64,000 nucleotides of DNA. It comes from an uncultured Bacteroides sp. (GTDB taxonomy: Bacteria > Bacteroidota > Bacteroidia > Bacteroidales > Bacteroidaceae). Every line of letters starts with the position of its first letter. The stretch's first letter is position 1. A program made the translations under genes and the position numbers. Shown here in pieces: positions 37,281 through 46,138 of this stretch. The notes under the pieces are model-generated. The model had not been told where the DNA came from, ran no database searches, and was given only the letters and a program-made list of their open reading frames with translations. Location of the stretch: positions 34,066 through 98,065 of the forward strand of contig CAMQVH010000009.1 of the NCBI GenBank assembly GCA_947038155.1, written 5' to 3'.

Positions 37281-37515
37281 TCTTTTAGCAAGATTTTTTT
37301 TACTTGTTTTTTGATGAAAGAGATAACTTGCTATGTTTCAAATGTTAAACGGATTATTTTTTTTGAGAATATTTTTTCTCACTATTCATGGGAGAAAACG
37401 ATTACCTTATTAATTATTATAGAAGCCTGTGGTGTCATCAGATTTTTTACATCAGTATTTGCCATTTTACGTTTGTCTCCATGGCTTCTTGAGAAGTTTA
37501 TTAAAAAAAGAGCAT
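37281..37515. other. Intergenic stretch without recognised feature
   Basis: AT-rich DNA between the tRNA promoter and the candidate small RNA. A plus-strand open frame runs through it, but it begins inside the antisense of the tRNA genes and is not believable as a gene. Confidence 0.5.
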
Positions 37516-37582
37516 AAAAAAAGGCTATCTATCCCAGACAGCCAATCTTTTTGTTAACCTTAAATCTAATACTATGAAAAAC
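37516..37582 (-). ncRNA. Candidate small RNA, about 67 nt
   Basis: A complete minus-strand promoter (37619-37589) would start RNA near 37582. The only structure is a terminal hairpin, GGCTGTCT-GGGAT-AGATAGCC, followed by seven T. The single irregular pair is G-U on this strand but A/C on the other, which supports minus-strand RNA. No open frame with a start codon is seen in it. Function unknown. Confidence 0.5.
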
Positions 37583-37588
37583 ACATTG

Positions 37589-37619
37589 CAAATATACGGA
37601 GTTTTGTGATATCTGCAAA
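37589..37619 (-). promoter_or_regulatory. Complete promoter of the candidate small RNA
   Basis: Minus strand TTTG (37619-37616), 19-base spacer, TATATTTG (37596-37589). Confidence 0.65.
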
Positions 37620-37810
37620 TAAATCGGGCTAAATGACTTGATTTATAACATTGATTAAATAATTGAATATTTGATTCAATGTTTATTAAGGTTTTAGAGG
37701 GCTGGGAGCGTGTCTTCTTGGCTATCTGGGAATCTGTAAGGTATCCAGTACGTTGGGGGGATTTACCTCTTCCATTAGGTGAATTCCCCTAAACAAGTAG
37801 GAATTTTCAA
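37620..37810. other. Intergenic DNA with an imperfect hairpin
   Basis: No gene seen. At about 37756-37790 a GGGG-GATTTACCT arm faces AGGTGAATTCCCC, an imperfect stem that could be an operator for, or lie just upstream of, the promoter at 37811. Confidence 0.4.
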
Positions 37811-37841
37811 TTTCATAAGGAGAATTCATTCTCTACTTTTG
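37811..37841 (+). promoter_or_regulatory. Promoter of the small lipoprotein gene
   Basis: TTTC (37811-37814), 19-base spacer, TACTTTTG (37834-37841). Confidence 0.6.
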
Positions 37842-37897
37842 TGATATCGAAAGATAAGTGATAGGATTAATAAAGGAACCATTAAAAATAAAGGAAT

Positions 37898-38341
37898 ATG
37901 AAAACGAACGCATTTAGATACTTAGGACTGGCTTTAATGGCTGTGTTAACGTTGAGTCTGACTTCTTGTGAAGTAGAAATCGATAGTTTTTATGATGATG
38001 ATAATATTGGTGGTGGTTACTACAATCGTTCTTCTGATTTATGTAGCCGTACATGGGTAAGTTTTTATCGGGATGTGGACGGTAACCGTTGCCGTCAGGA
38101 ACTCGACTTTTATTTGGACCGGACAGGTGTTGATTTTATTCGGGTGGAATATCCTAATGGACATGTGGAGACATTCGAATACCATTTCCGCTGGAACTGG
38201 GAGAATTATGCACAGACTTCCATTCGAATGGATTACGGTCGCAATGATGTATCTTATCTGGATGATGTATACATCGGTGGAAATCGGTTGAGCGGTTATC
38301 TGGATGGTCGGAATAATTTCGTAGAATATACAGGTAGGTGA
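37898..38341 (+). CDS. Small lipoprotein of unknown function
   Basis: 147 residues. Signal with lipobox LTSC, an acidic/glycine linker (YDDDNIGGGYYN), then a compact beta-rich domain with SRTWVSFYRDVDGNRCRQELDFYLDRTG and alternating aromatic residues that resembles a lipocalin-like fold, but I recognise no family. Single gene with its own promoter; expected in the outer membrane. Confidence 0.75.
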   Translation: MKTNAFRYLGLALMAVLTLSLTSCEVEIDSFYDDDNIGGGYYNRSSDLCSRTWVSFYRDVDGNRCRQELDFYLDRTGVDFIRVEYPNGHVETFEYHFRWNWENYAQTSIRMDYGRNDVSYLDDVYIGGNRLSGYLDGRNNFVEYTGR

Positions 38342-38602
38342 GATAATAGCCGGCAGATGGAAAGTGCCGGCAAATGAAAAGAAAATGATGATTACACAAA
38401 AGATGACAGGTAGAGAGATTTCGGATAACGACAGGTAGAAAGATACCACATGGAATAGGTTGAAAAGGTAAAAAGCGATAGGTGGAGGTGACAGGTAAAA
38501 AGATTGCGGATAACAGACAGATAATTTAAAGGATAACATATAAGATTTCAGGATATTAAGAATTTAGAGAAGAGATAGGGCGCGAAATGGAAGCTTAAAA
38601 GT
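38342..38602. other. Intergenic DNA with degenerate repeats
   Basis: Three related units GACAGGTARARAGAT lie at 38405, 38430 and 38490; the first and third extend through CGGATAAC over 25 bases. No believable gene on either strand; a minus-strand open frame across it is low-complexity and covers the lipoprotein gene. Confidence 0.5.
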
Positions 38603-38633
38603 TTTGAATGGGACTAAATAGTTTTTATCTTTG
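38603..38633 (+). promoter_or_regulatory. Complete promoter of the transporter gene
   Basis: TTTG (38603-38606), 19-base spacer, TATCTTTG (38626-38633). Confidence 0.75.
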
Positions 38634-38656
38634 CGCCCTATTAGTATGTTTAATTC

Positions 38657-40324
38657 ATGGAGTGGTTATATAATCTGTTTCTCGAACATTCTGCCTTACA
38701 GGCAGTTGTGGTGCTTTCACTGATTTCTGCGATTGGGCTGGGGCTGGGAAGAGTGCATTTCTGGGGAGTATCTCTGGGAGTCACTTTTGTTTTTTTTGCA
38801 GGTATCCTTGCCGGGCATTTCGGGCTTTCGGTTGACCCACAGATGCTGAATTATGCAGAAAGTTTCGGATTGGTTATTTTCGTATATTCACTGGGGCTTC
38901 AGGTAGGGCCCGGTTTCTTCAGTTCTTTCCGGAAAGGAGGGGTGACGCTGAATATGTTGGCGTTGGCCGTAGTTCTGTTGGGAACTTTGCTGACTGTTGT
39001 TGCCAGTTATGCGACAGGTGTGTCGCTTCCTGATATGGTGGGTATCCTTTGCGGAGCCACTACTAATACTCCTGCCTTGGGAGCTGCGCAGCAGACACTT
39101 AAACAAATGGGCATAGAAAGCAGTACTCCGGCTTTGGGGTGTGCGGTAGCCTATCCGATGGGAGTGATCGGTGTGATTCTTGCCGTACTGCTGATTCGTA
39201 AATTCCTGGTTCATAAAGAAGACTTGGAGATCAAAGAAAAGGATGATGCCAACAAAACCTTTATCGCAGCGTTTCAAGTACATAACCCCGCTATTTTTAA
39301 TAAAAGTATCAAGGATATAGCTCAGATGAGTTATCCGAAATTTGTGATTTCCCGTTTGTGGCGTGACGGTCATGTCAGTATTCCTACCTCCGACAAGGTG
39401 TTGAAGGAAGGCGACCGCCTGTTGGTGATCACAGCGGAAAAGAATGTCCTGGCTCTGACAGTACTTTTCGGCGAACAGGAAGAAAATACGGACTGGAACA
39501 AGGAAGATATAGACTGGAATGCAATTGACAGCGAATTGATCTCGCAGCGTATCGTCGTAACCCGCCCCGAACTGAATGGAAAGAAACTTGGCTCATTGAG
39601 ACTAAGGAACCATTATGGAATCAATATCAGCCGTGTGTACCGTTCGGGTGTGCAACTACTTGCTACTCCGGAACTGATTCTCCAGCTGGGCGACCGCCTG
39701 ACGGTAGTAGGTGAGGCAGCAGCCATTCAGAATGTAGAAAAAGTATTGGGAAATGCAGTGAAAAGTCTGAAAGAACCTAATCTTGTTGTCATATTTATAG
39801 GCATCGTATTGGGATTGGCATTGGGAGCGATCCCGTTCTCCATACCGGGAATCAGTACCCCCGTGAAGCTGGGGCTGGCAGGCGGACCAATTATCGTGGG
39901 TATCCTGCTGGGAACTTTCGGCCCACGGATACACATGATCACTTACACTACCCGCAGCGCCAATCTGATGCTGCGTGCCTTGGGGCTTTCCATGTATCTA
40001 GCCTGTCTTGGTCTGGATGCCGGCGCCCATTTCTTCGATACCGTCTTCCGTCCGGAAGGATTACTTTGGATAGCTTTGGGAGCCGGGCTGACAATTATCC
40101 CGACAGTTCTGGTCGGCTTTGTTGCTTTCAAGATTATGAAGATAGATTTCGGCAGTGTATCCGGTATGTTGTGCGGCAGTATGGCGAATCCGATGGCGCT
40201 GAATTATGCCAACGATACGATACCGGGTGACAATCCTTCCGTCGCTTATGCTACGGTATATCCGTTGTGTATGTTTCTGCGTGTGATCATTGCGCAGGTG
40301 CTGTTGATGTTTTTATTGGGCTGA
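38657..40324 (+). CDS. AspT/YidE-type antiporter with two TrkA-C domains
   Basis: 555 residues. Two inverted blocks of membrane spans each contain the duplicated YidE/YbjL motif (GILCGATTNTPALGAAQ near 127 and GMLCGSMANPMALNYAND near 508). Between them are two TrkA-C ligand-binding domains (about 200-285 and 290-370). This is the aspartate:alanine exchanger/YidE family; the substrate is not known for this branch. The central cytoplasmic domains suggest control by a nucleotide or other small ligand. Single gene with a consensus promoter, followed by fbp. Confidence 0.9.
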   Translation: MEWLYNLFLEHSALQAVVVLSLISAIGLGLGRVHFWGVSLGVTFVFFAGILAGHFGLSVDPQMLNYAESFGLVIFVYSLGLQVGPGFFSSFRKGGVTLNMLALAVVLLGTLLTVVASYATGVSLPDMVGILCGATTNTPALGAAQQTLKQMGIESSTPALGCAVAYPMGVIGVILAVLLIRKFLVHKEDLEIKEKDDANKTFIAAFQVHNPAIFNKSIKDIAQMSYPKFVISRLWRDGHVSIPTSDKVLKEGDRLLVITAEKNVLALTVLFGEQEENTDWNKEDIDWNAIDSELISQRIVVTRPELNGKKLGSLRLRNHYGINISRVYRSGVQLLATPELILQLGDRLTVVGEAAAIQNVEKVLGNAVKSLKEPNLVVIFIGIVLGLALGAIPFSIPGISTPVKLGLAGGPIIVGILLGTFGPRIHMITYTTRSANLMLRALGLSMYLACLGLDAGAHFFDTVFRPEGLLWIALGAGLTIIPTVLVGFVAFKIMKIDFGSVSGMLCGSMANPMALNYANDTIPGDNPSVAYATVYPLCMFLRVIIAQVLLMFLLG

Positions 40325-40438
40325 CGATGAACATTAAAGGCTGGAATTTGTAATAAGTAGATGATAAATCGTTATATTTATGACGATAAACGATAAGTCC
40401 ATAAATAGTATATTGTAAATAGTAAAATAGTACATATA

Positions 40439-42433
40439 ATGACTGCTCAAAGTAATATAACTCCTGAAAGCATAGTTGGCGATCTCCGCTACTTGCAGTT
40501 GCTTTCCCGGAGTTTTCCTACTATTGCCGATGCAAGTACGGAAATAATTAATCTGGAGGCTATCCTGAATCTGCCTAAAGGAACGGAGCATTTCTTGACA
40601 GACATACACGGTGAATACGAAGCCTTCCAACATGTGTTAAAGAATGCTTCGGGTGCGGTAAAACGCAAAGTGAACGAGATTTTCGGCAATACCCTGCGCG
40701 AAGCGGAGAAGAAAGAACTCTGCACGTTGATCTATTATCCGGAAGAGAAAATTCAGCTGGTAAAAGCCCGCGAGAAGGACCTGGACGACTGGTATCTGAT
40801 CACTCTGAACCAGTTGGTGAAGGTTTGTCAGAATGTATCTTCCAAATACACCCGTTCCAAAGTTCGAAAATCCCTTCCCGCAGAGTTCTCTTACATCATT
40901 CAGGAATTACTGCACGAAACGTCTGTCGAGCCGAATAAGCACGCATATATCAATGTCATCATCAGCACCATAATCTCTACCAAGCGGGCGGATGACTTTA
41001 TTATAGCCATGTGCAATCTGATTCAGCGTCTGACCATTGACTCTCTTCATATCGTAGGCGATATATACGACCGTGGTCCCGGAGCGCACATCATCATGGA
41101 TACTTTGTGCAATTACCACAACTTCGACATTCAATGGGGCAACCACGATATCCTGTGGATGGGAGCCGCTTCCGGCAATGACAGTTGCATAGCCAACGTA
41201 ATCCGTATGTCCATGCGCTACGGCAATCTGGGTACTCTTGAAGACGGTTATGGAATCAATCTGCTTCCTTTGGCAACTTTCGCCATGGATACTTATGCCG
41301 ATGATCCGTGTACCATCTTTATGCCGAAGATGAATTTTGCCGATGGCAATTACAATGAGAAGACTTTGCGTCTGATCACTCAGATGCATAAGGCGATTAC
41401 GATTATCCAGTTTAAGCTGGAAGCTGAAATAATAGACCGTCGTCCGGAGTTCGGGATGAGTAACCGGAAGCTGTTGGAGAAGATCGATTTTGAGCGTGGA
41501 GTCTTTGTGTACGAAGGCAAAGAATATGCCCTGCGTGACACAAACTTCCCAACCGTAGATCCTGCCGATCCTTATCGACTGACCGACGAAGAACGGGAAC
41601 TTGTGGAAAAGATTCACTATTCGTTTATGAATAGCGAGAAGTTGAAGAAGCACATGCGTTGCCTGTTTACGTATGGCGGAATGTATTTGGTTTCCAATTC
41701 CAATCTTCTTTATCATGCTTCGGTACCTTTGAATGAGGATGGCAGTTTCAAGCATGTCAAGATACGTGGCAAGGAATATTGGGGACGTAAGTTGCTCGAT
41801 AAGGCCGATCAGCTGATTCGTACTGCATACTTTGATGAAGAAGGAGAGGATGATAAAGAATTTGCGATGGACTATATCTGGTATATGTGGTGTGGTCCGG
41901 AAGCTCCTCTGTTTGATAAGGATAAGATGGCGACTTTCGAACGCTATTTCTTGGAAGACAAGGAGATACAAAAGGAAAAGAAGGGATATTACTACACGCT
42001 TCGCAATCGCGAAGATATCTGCGATCAGATATTAGATGAGTTTGGGGCATTGGGACCTCATTCTCATATCATCAATGGTCATGTGCCTGTAAAGACAATT
42101 CAAGGTGAACAGCCGATGAAGGCAAATGGCAAACTGTTCGTTATTGACGGAGGATTCTCCAAAGCCTATCAGCCGGAGACGGGAATTGCGGGCTATACGC
42201 TTGTCTACCATTCTCACGGGATGCAGTTGGTGCAGCATGAGCCGTTCCAGTCTAGGCAGAAAGCTATTGAAGAAGGATTGGATATCAAGTCAACCAACTT
42301 TGTACTGGAGTTCAATTCGCAACGGATGATGGTGAAAGACACCGATAAAGGGAAGGAACTTGTGACGCAGATTCAGGATTTGAAGAAGTTGCTTGTGGCT
42401 TATCGCATCGGGTTGATTAAAGAGAAAGTATAA
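40439..42433 (+). CDS. fbp: Class III fructose-1,6-bisphosphatase
   Basis: 664 residues, the length of the Firmicutes/Bacteroidetes class III enzyme. Metallophosphoesterase motifs are visible: FLTDIHGEY, VGDIYDRGPG, WGNHDILWMG and, late, HSHIINGHVPVK, with the closing FNSQRMMVKDTDKG region. It converts fructose 1,6-bisphosphate to fructose 6-phosphate in gluconeogenesis. The 114 bases upstream are AT-rich; TATATTTA near 40373 is the nearest thing to a -7 element. Confidence 0.95.
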   Translation: MTAQSNITPESIVGDLRYLQLLSRSFPTIADASTEIINLEAILNLPKGTEHFLTDIHGEYEAFQHVLKNASGAVKRKVNEIFGNTLREAEKKELCTLIYYPEEKIQLVKAREKDLDDWYLITLNQLVKVCQNVSSKYTRSKVRKSLPAEFSYIIQELLHETSVEPNKHAYINVIISTIISTKRADDFIIAMCNLIQRLTIDSLHIVGDIYDRGPGAHIIMDTLCNYHNFDIQWGNHDILWMGAASGNDSCIANVIRMSMRYGNLGTLEDGYGINLLPLATFAMDTYADDPCTIFMPKMNFADGNYNEKTLRLITQMHKAITIIQFKLEAEIIDRRPEFGMSNRKLLEKIDFERGVFVYEGKEYALRDTNFPTVDPADPYRLTDEERELVEKIHYSFMNSEKLKKHMRCLFTYGGMYLVSNSNLLYHASVPLNEDGSFKHVKIRGKEYWGRKLLDKADQLIRTAYFDEEGEDDKEFAMDYIWYMWCGPEAPLFDKDKMATFERYFLEDKEIQKEKKGYYYTLRNREDICDQILDEFGALGPHSHIINGHVPVKTIQGEQPMKANGKLFVIDGGFSKAYQPETGIAGYTLVYHSHGMQLVQHEPFQSRQKAIEEGLDIKSTNFVLEFNSQRMMVKDTDKGKELVTQIQDLKKLLVAYRIGLIKEKV

Positions 42434-42450
42434 ATAAGTAATAATAGGTA

Positions 42451-42689
42451 GGGGCTGACTAAAAAGTCGGTACTATCTTCATTGGGGATGACCCAAAAGT
42501 CGGTAGTATCTCCATTCTCCTCCTTCTGGAAGGAGGAGTGGTCGAAGACCGAGGTGGTAGGAAAAATGATGTGTATTTCTATTCTGCTGTAAATGATAGA
42601 GTTATGTATTTACCTACCACCTCCCCCTACGGGTACTCCTCCTTCCTGAAGGAGGAGATTAGAGATACTACTGACTTTTTAGTCCCCCC
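42451..42689. repeat. Palindromic repeat element, copy 1 (MITE-like)
   Basis: The ends are inverted copies of about GGGG(C/G)TGACTAAAAAGTC. Inside, two small hairpins CTCCTCCTTC/GAAGGAGGAG and the larger arms GACCGAGGTGGTAGG and CCTACCACCTC face each other, so the whole piece can fold into one long branched stem. The left end is doubled (33-base units at 42451 and 42484). A second copy in the same direction lies at 45885. No coding capacity. It fills the gap between convergent fbp and the GLxNITG-repeat gene. Confidence 0.75.
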
Positions 42690-42698
42690 TAATTAGTT

Positions 42699-43847
42699 TT
42701 AGAAGAGGACAATGCCCGCTTCTATGATCGCTCCTTTATCGAAATTACCGGATTTGTTGTAATACCGTGTCAGTCCGTAACCACCGGTGGCGAAGATGCC
42801 GAATTTCTTGCTGATCTGATATTCCAGATTCGCTCGTGCCTGCAATCCATAAAGCCGTCGGGGAATCACTTCATCCTTGTTGGAACACGTTTCTATATGC
42901 TGGAATCCGAGGTCACCGCTAATGGACAAACCTTTGTAAACAGGCACCGCCAATCCGGCACGGTAAGACGTGCTGATAGAAAACTTATCGTTCAGATTCT
43001 GATCGAATGCACCCACTCCCAAGATTGTATAAAACAGTTGGTTCTTGAAACGCACTCCTATGTTGGCGGGCGTGACGTTACCGCCATATATCATCATCTG
43101 TATTCTTGTATCGGGGTTCGCGTTCACGAGGCCGAGCTGCAATCCCTTCATATCTTCCCTGTAGTAATTGACCAGACCGATCTGAAAGCCATGAGCCTTC
43201 GTCGCATAGTTGCATAACCCGATCTGTGCGCCATTCAAGTCTTTAGCGGTGATGTTGGCGATACCGGCAATCTGCAGACCGTTCATGTTTTCGCCTACCA
43301 CATTCAAGAGTCCGGAAGTCATCATACCGTTGAAACTCTGTCCCGTGATATTTGACACGCCGGAAAACTGAAATCCCGAAGCCATGTTTCCCGTCACATT
43401 CATCAGACCGCTTATCATTACTCCCGAGTTGTTGTCCCCACCGATGCCGGTAAGTCCCGAAATAATGACACCCTTTGAGCCGTCGCCTGTGATATTCACC
43501 AGTCCGGCGGCGGAAAGCCCTACGGTGTTGTCTCCGCTGATATTGCTGACACCCGCTATCTGAACACCCCGCATCGTACCACCGGCAAGATTGGCTAATC
43601 CTGTGATCTGTACTCCGTTCATATCTCCATGAATGACGCTTCCCAGCGCGTTGATGCCAATGCCGTTGAGACGGTTCAGCGTAGACAGCAGACCGAGGTT
43701 TACATAAGTCGTCTGAGTGCTGTCATACGGCTGTGTGCAGATGTCTTTCCAGAAGGAAAGGTTGATGCCCGCACTCTTGTTCTGTGCCGGCAAACAAACG
43801 GCAGCCATCAGAACAGCTGCCGTGAATATTGTTTTTATTATCTTCAT
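42699..43847 (-). CDS. Exported GLxNITG-repeat protein (LA_2272-like surface repeat)
   Basis: 382 residues. Signal peptide (MKIIKTIFTAAVLMAAVCLPAQ), then about ten ~21-residue repeats such as VQITGLANLAGGTMRGVQIAGVSNISG, which should form a right-handed beta-solenoid or barrel-like ladder, then a C-terminal ~130 residues of outer-membrane-barrel character ending in F (EAGIVLF). The repeat style is that of the LA_2272 surface-repeat family; function unknown. Single gene between the repeat element and the acyl-CoA ligase gene. Confidence 0.78.
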   Translation of the reverse strand: MKIIKTIFTAAVLMAAVCLPAQNKSAGINLSFWKDICTQPYDSTQTTYVNLGLLSTLNRLNGIGINALGSVIHGDMNGVQITGLANLAGGTMRGVQIAGVSNISGDNTVGLSAAGLVNITGDGSKGVIISGLTGIGGDNNSGVMISGLMNVTGNMASGFQFSGVSNITGQSFNGMMTSGLLNVVGENMNGLQIAGIANITAKDLNGAQIGLCNYATKAHGFQIGLVNYYREDMKGLQLGLVNANPDTRIQMMIYGGNVTPANIGVRFKNQLFYTILGVGAFDQNLNDKFSISTSYRAGLAVPVYKGLSISGDLGFQHIETCSNKDEVIPRRLYGLQARANLEYQISKKFGIFATGGYGLTRYYNKSGNFDKGAIIEAGIVLF

Positions 43848-43910
43848 CTTTATTATAACTCATTTTTTCAGTTTAGGTTCACAGAGTATTCCTTTAATCC
43901 TAGACTTCCT

Positions 43911-45569
43911 TTATCCTTTCGCTTCTTGATACAGATAGCGTTTGATACTCTTCTTCGGAGTCTTTTCAAACTCTTCGGGGTATATCTTCATTTTTAGTAT
44001 TTGGCTGTATGCCGGTAACATGGCGTTCAGTGCTACGCGGTTTTCTTCCATTACCCGTTCGATATCCTCATTCTTCAAGCCGTGGGCAAATGCTTCGTCA
44101 AAGTCCGGATAAACCAGTCCGACGAGTTTCTCGTTCTGCTGTACGATGATGCTTTCCGATACGTATGGCAGGTTGTTCAGCTTATCTTCGATTTCTTCCG
44201 GATAGATGTTCTGTCCGCTGGCGCTGAGCAACATATTCTTGCTGCGTCCCTTGATGGTGATATTGCCTTCAGCGTCCATCAAGGCGAGGTCGCCCGTGTG
44301 CAGCCAGCCGTCTTTGTCGATCACTGCTTCTGTCGCTTCGCTGTTCTTGTAATATCCCAGCATTACGTTAGGGCCTTTGCAGACGATTTCGCCAACGATA
44401 TTCTCCGGATCGGAAGACAGCACCCGTACGTCCATACGCGGCGCGGCTTTTCCGCACGAACCCGGCTTGAATCTTGTCCAGTCTTCGTAGCAGATGATCG
44501 GACCGCATTCTGTCATGCCGTAGCCTACCGTATAAGGGAAGTCTATCATTTTAAGGAATTGTTCCACCTCCTGGTTGAAGGCTGCTCCACCTACGATGAT
44601 TTCTCTGAAGTTTCCACCGAACGCTTTAATCATTTCTTCGCGTATGGTTGCTTTTATCTTGTCGTTGATGATGGGTACTTTGAGTAAGATTTTCATGGTC
44701 GGCGTTTCCAGTTTCGGGAGTACGCTCTTCTTGATAATCTTTTCGATGATGAGCGGAACGGCGACGATGAGATTCGGTTTTACTTCTTCGAATGCCTGGA
44801 AGATAATCTTCGGACTCGGCATACGGGTGAGGAAGTAGATGTGGCAGCCGACGGAGAACTCATAGAGGAACTCGAAGGCCAGTCCGTACATATGTGCCAT
44901 AGGAAGCATGGAGACGATCTTGTCTCCGGCTTTCAGTTCGAGCACTTCATACGCGAACTTGGTGTTCGACCAGAGGCTGCGGTAGGGGAGCATGACTCCT
45001 TTTGAGTAGCTCGTTGTGCCGGACGTGTAGTTGATTACTGCCAGTTCTTCGGGTTCATCTTTATGGTATTCGATGTGTTCTTTGCGGAAGTTCTTCGGAT
45101 ATTTCTTGCCGAACATTTCGTTCAGATGTTCGCGTGCGTGCGTCAGTCGTTCGCTGCGTGATACCAGTAAGGTGAAGTCGTTCATCATCAGGATACCTTC
45201 CAGCAGGGGCATTGCCGATTCGTTGAGGTTTTCCCACACCATGTCTCCCACGAATAGTAATTTGGCTTCGGAGTGGTTGACGATGTTGTGCACATTGTCC
45301 GCCTTGAACTCGTGAAGGATGGGGACGATGACTGCTCCATACGTCAGTGTGGCGAGGAAAGTGACTCCCCAATGGGAACTGTTTCGGCCGCAAACGGCGA
45401 TTTTGTCTCCCTTGCGGATTCCGCTTTCTTCAAAGATGATATGGAGTTTTTCGATTTTTCGAGCAACGTCTTTATACTGAAGGGTGGCTCCCTTGTAATC
45501 TGTCAGGGCGTCTAAGTCCCAATTGTTCTTGATACTATTTTCAATGTAAGCTATAAAACTCTTTTCCAT
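43911..45569 (-). CDS. AMP-forming acyl-CoA synthetase (long-chain fatty acid type)
   Basis: 552 residues of the ANL family. The P-loop is INYTSGTTSYSKGVMLP, the core motif YGMTECGPIICYE, and the hinge region GWLHTGDLALMDAEGNITIKGRSKNMLLSASGQNIYPEEIED; lysine in the C-terminal loop (EKTPKKSIKRYL) is present. It activates a carboxylic acid as an acyl-adenylate and transfers it to CoA; a fatty acid is likely. Single gene with -7 element TATATTTG at 45606-45599. Confidence 0.92.
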   Translation of the reverse strand: MEKSFIAYIENSIKNNWDLDALTDYKGATLQYKDVARKIEKLHIIFEESGIRKGDKIAVCGRNSSHWGVTFLATLTYGAVIVPILHEFKADNVHNIVNHSEAKLLFVGDMVWENLNESAMPLLEGILMMNDFTLLVSRSERLTHAREHLNEMFGKKYPKNFRKEHIEYHKDEPEELAVINYTSGTTSYSKGVMLPYRSLWSNTKFAYEVLELKAGDKIVSMLPMAHMYGLAFEFLYEFSVGCHIYFLTRMPSPKIIFQAFEEVKPNLIVAVPLIIEKIIKKSVLPKLETPTMKILLKVPIINDKIKATIREEMIKAFGGNFREIIVGGAAFNQEVEQFLKMIDFPYTVGYGMTECGPIICYEDWTRFKPGSCGKAAPRMDVRVLSSDPENIVGEIVCKGPNVMLGYYKNSEATEAVIDKDGWLHTGDLALMDAEGNITIKGRSKNMLLSASGQNIYPEEIEDKLNNLPYVSESIIVQQNEKLVGLVYPDFDEAFAHGLKNEDIERVMEENRVALNAMLPAYSQILKMKIYPEEFEKTPKKSIKRYLYQEAKG

Positions 45570-45598
45570 TGTTTTTGCACATTTGGTATTAAATTGTG

Positions 45599-45606
45599 CA
45601 AATATA
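45599..45606 (-). promoter_or_regulatory. -7 element for the acyl-CoA synthetase gene
   Basis: Minus-strand TATATTTG, 30 bases before the ATG at 45569. Confidence 0.5.
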
Positions 45607-45884
45607 GCAATTAAATTAAGAATGAAGAATTAAGAATGAAGATTTTTTGGAAATGAGGAGTCTTGGGGTAATAAGGGACTAAGATGTGGAAGTAAGGGGA
45701 AGGTGTGGGGAAGTTATCAATGCTTGTTAGGGTCGATAAGAATGCATGGTAATGTCATTAACAATGCTTGTTAAGACTGTCCACAATGCATGTCGCAGTC
45801 ATTAACATGGATTAATCCGAAAAAACGGTTTGTTTCTTTTTGATTTTGGAAATGAGCTGAATTAGAGCTGGTAATATTTTTATT
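45607..45884. repeat. Intergenic DNA with repeated ATGCTTGTTA / ATGCATG motifs
   Basis: No gene seen. Between about 45718 and 45815 AATGCTTGTTA occurs twice and AATGCATG twice, spaced by 25-35 bases with TTAAC arms that can pair. The same AATGCTTGTTA core occurs in the hairpin after the ABC-F gene near 11623. A short direct repeat AAGAATGAAG lies near 45620. Confidence 0.5.
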
Positions 45885-46090
45885 GGGGTGATTAACAAGT
45901 CGATTCTATCTCTATTCTCCTCCTTCGGGAAGGAGGAGTGGTCGCAGACCGAGGTGGTAGGAGAAATAATGTTTGTTCCTATTTCTTTGTAAATGATAGG
46001 GTTATGTATTCACCTACCACCTCCCCCTACGGGTACTCCTCCTTCCCGAAGGAGGAGATTTAAGATACTATTGACTTTTTAGTCAGCCCC
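45885..46090. repeat. Palindromic repeat element, copy 2 (MITE-like)
   Basis: Same order and direction as the copy at 42451: left end GGGGTGATTAACAAGTC, hairpin CTCCTCCTTC-GG-GAAGGAGGAG, GGTC-GCA-GACC, spacer, CCTACCACCTC, hairpin with complementary loop CC, right end GACTTTTTAGTCAGCCCC. The left end is single here, so this copy is shorter. The two loops (GG and CC) complement each other, in keeping with folding as one structure. Confidence 0.75.
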
Positions 46091-46138
46091 TCGATGTGGG
46101 TAGAATCGACTTTTAGTTACCTTAATCCATGCGGATAG

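Noticed and set aside
37071..37517. 148-codon plus-strand open frame over the tRNA genes
   Set aside because: Begins antisense to the tRNA terminator and tRNA-Ser and continues into low-complexity AT-rich DNA.
37574..37609. Eleven-codon plus-strand open frame MKNTLQIYGVL
   Set aside because: It overlaps the minus-strand promoter of the candidate small RNA, has no ribosome binding site and is too short to support.
38039..38539. 166-codon minus-strand open frame
   Set aside because: Low-complexity sequence covering the antisense of a lipoprotein gene and degenerate repeats.
40907..41971. 354-codon minus-strand open frame opposite fbp
   Set aside because: Antisense of a conserved enzyme; no start context or motif.
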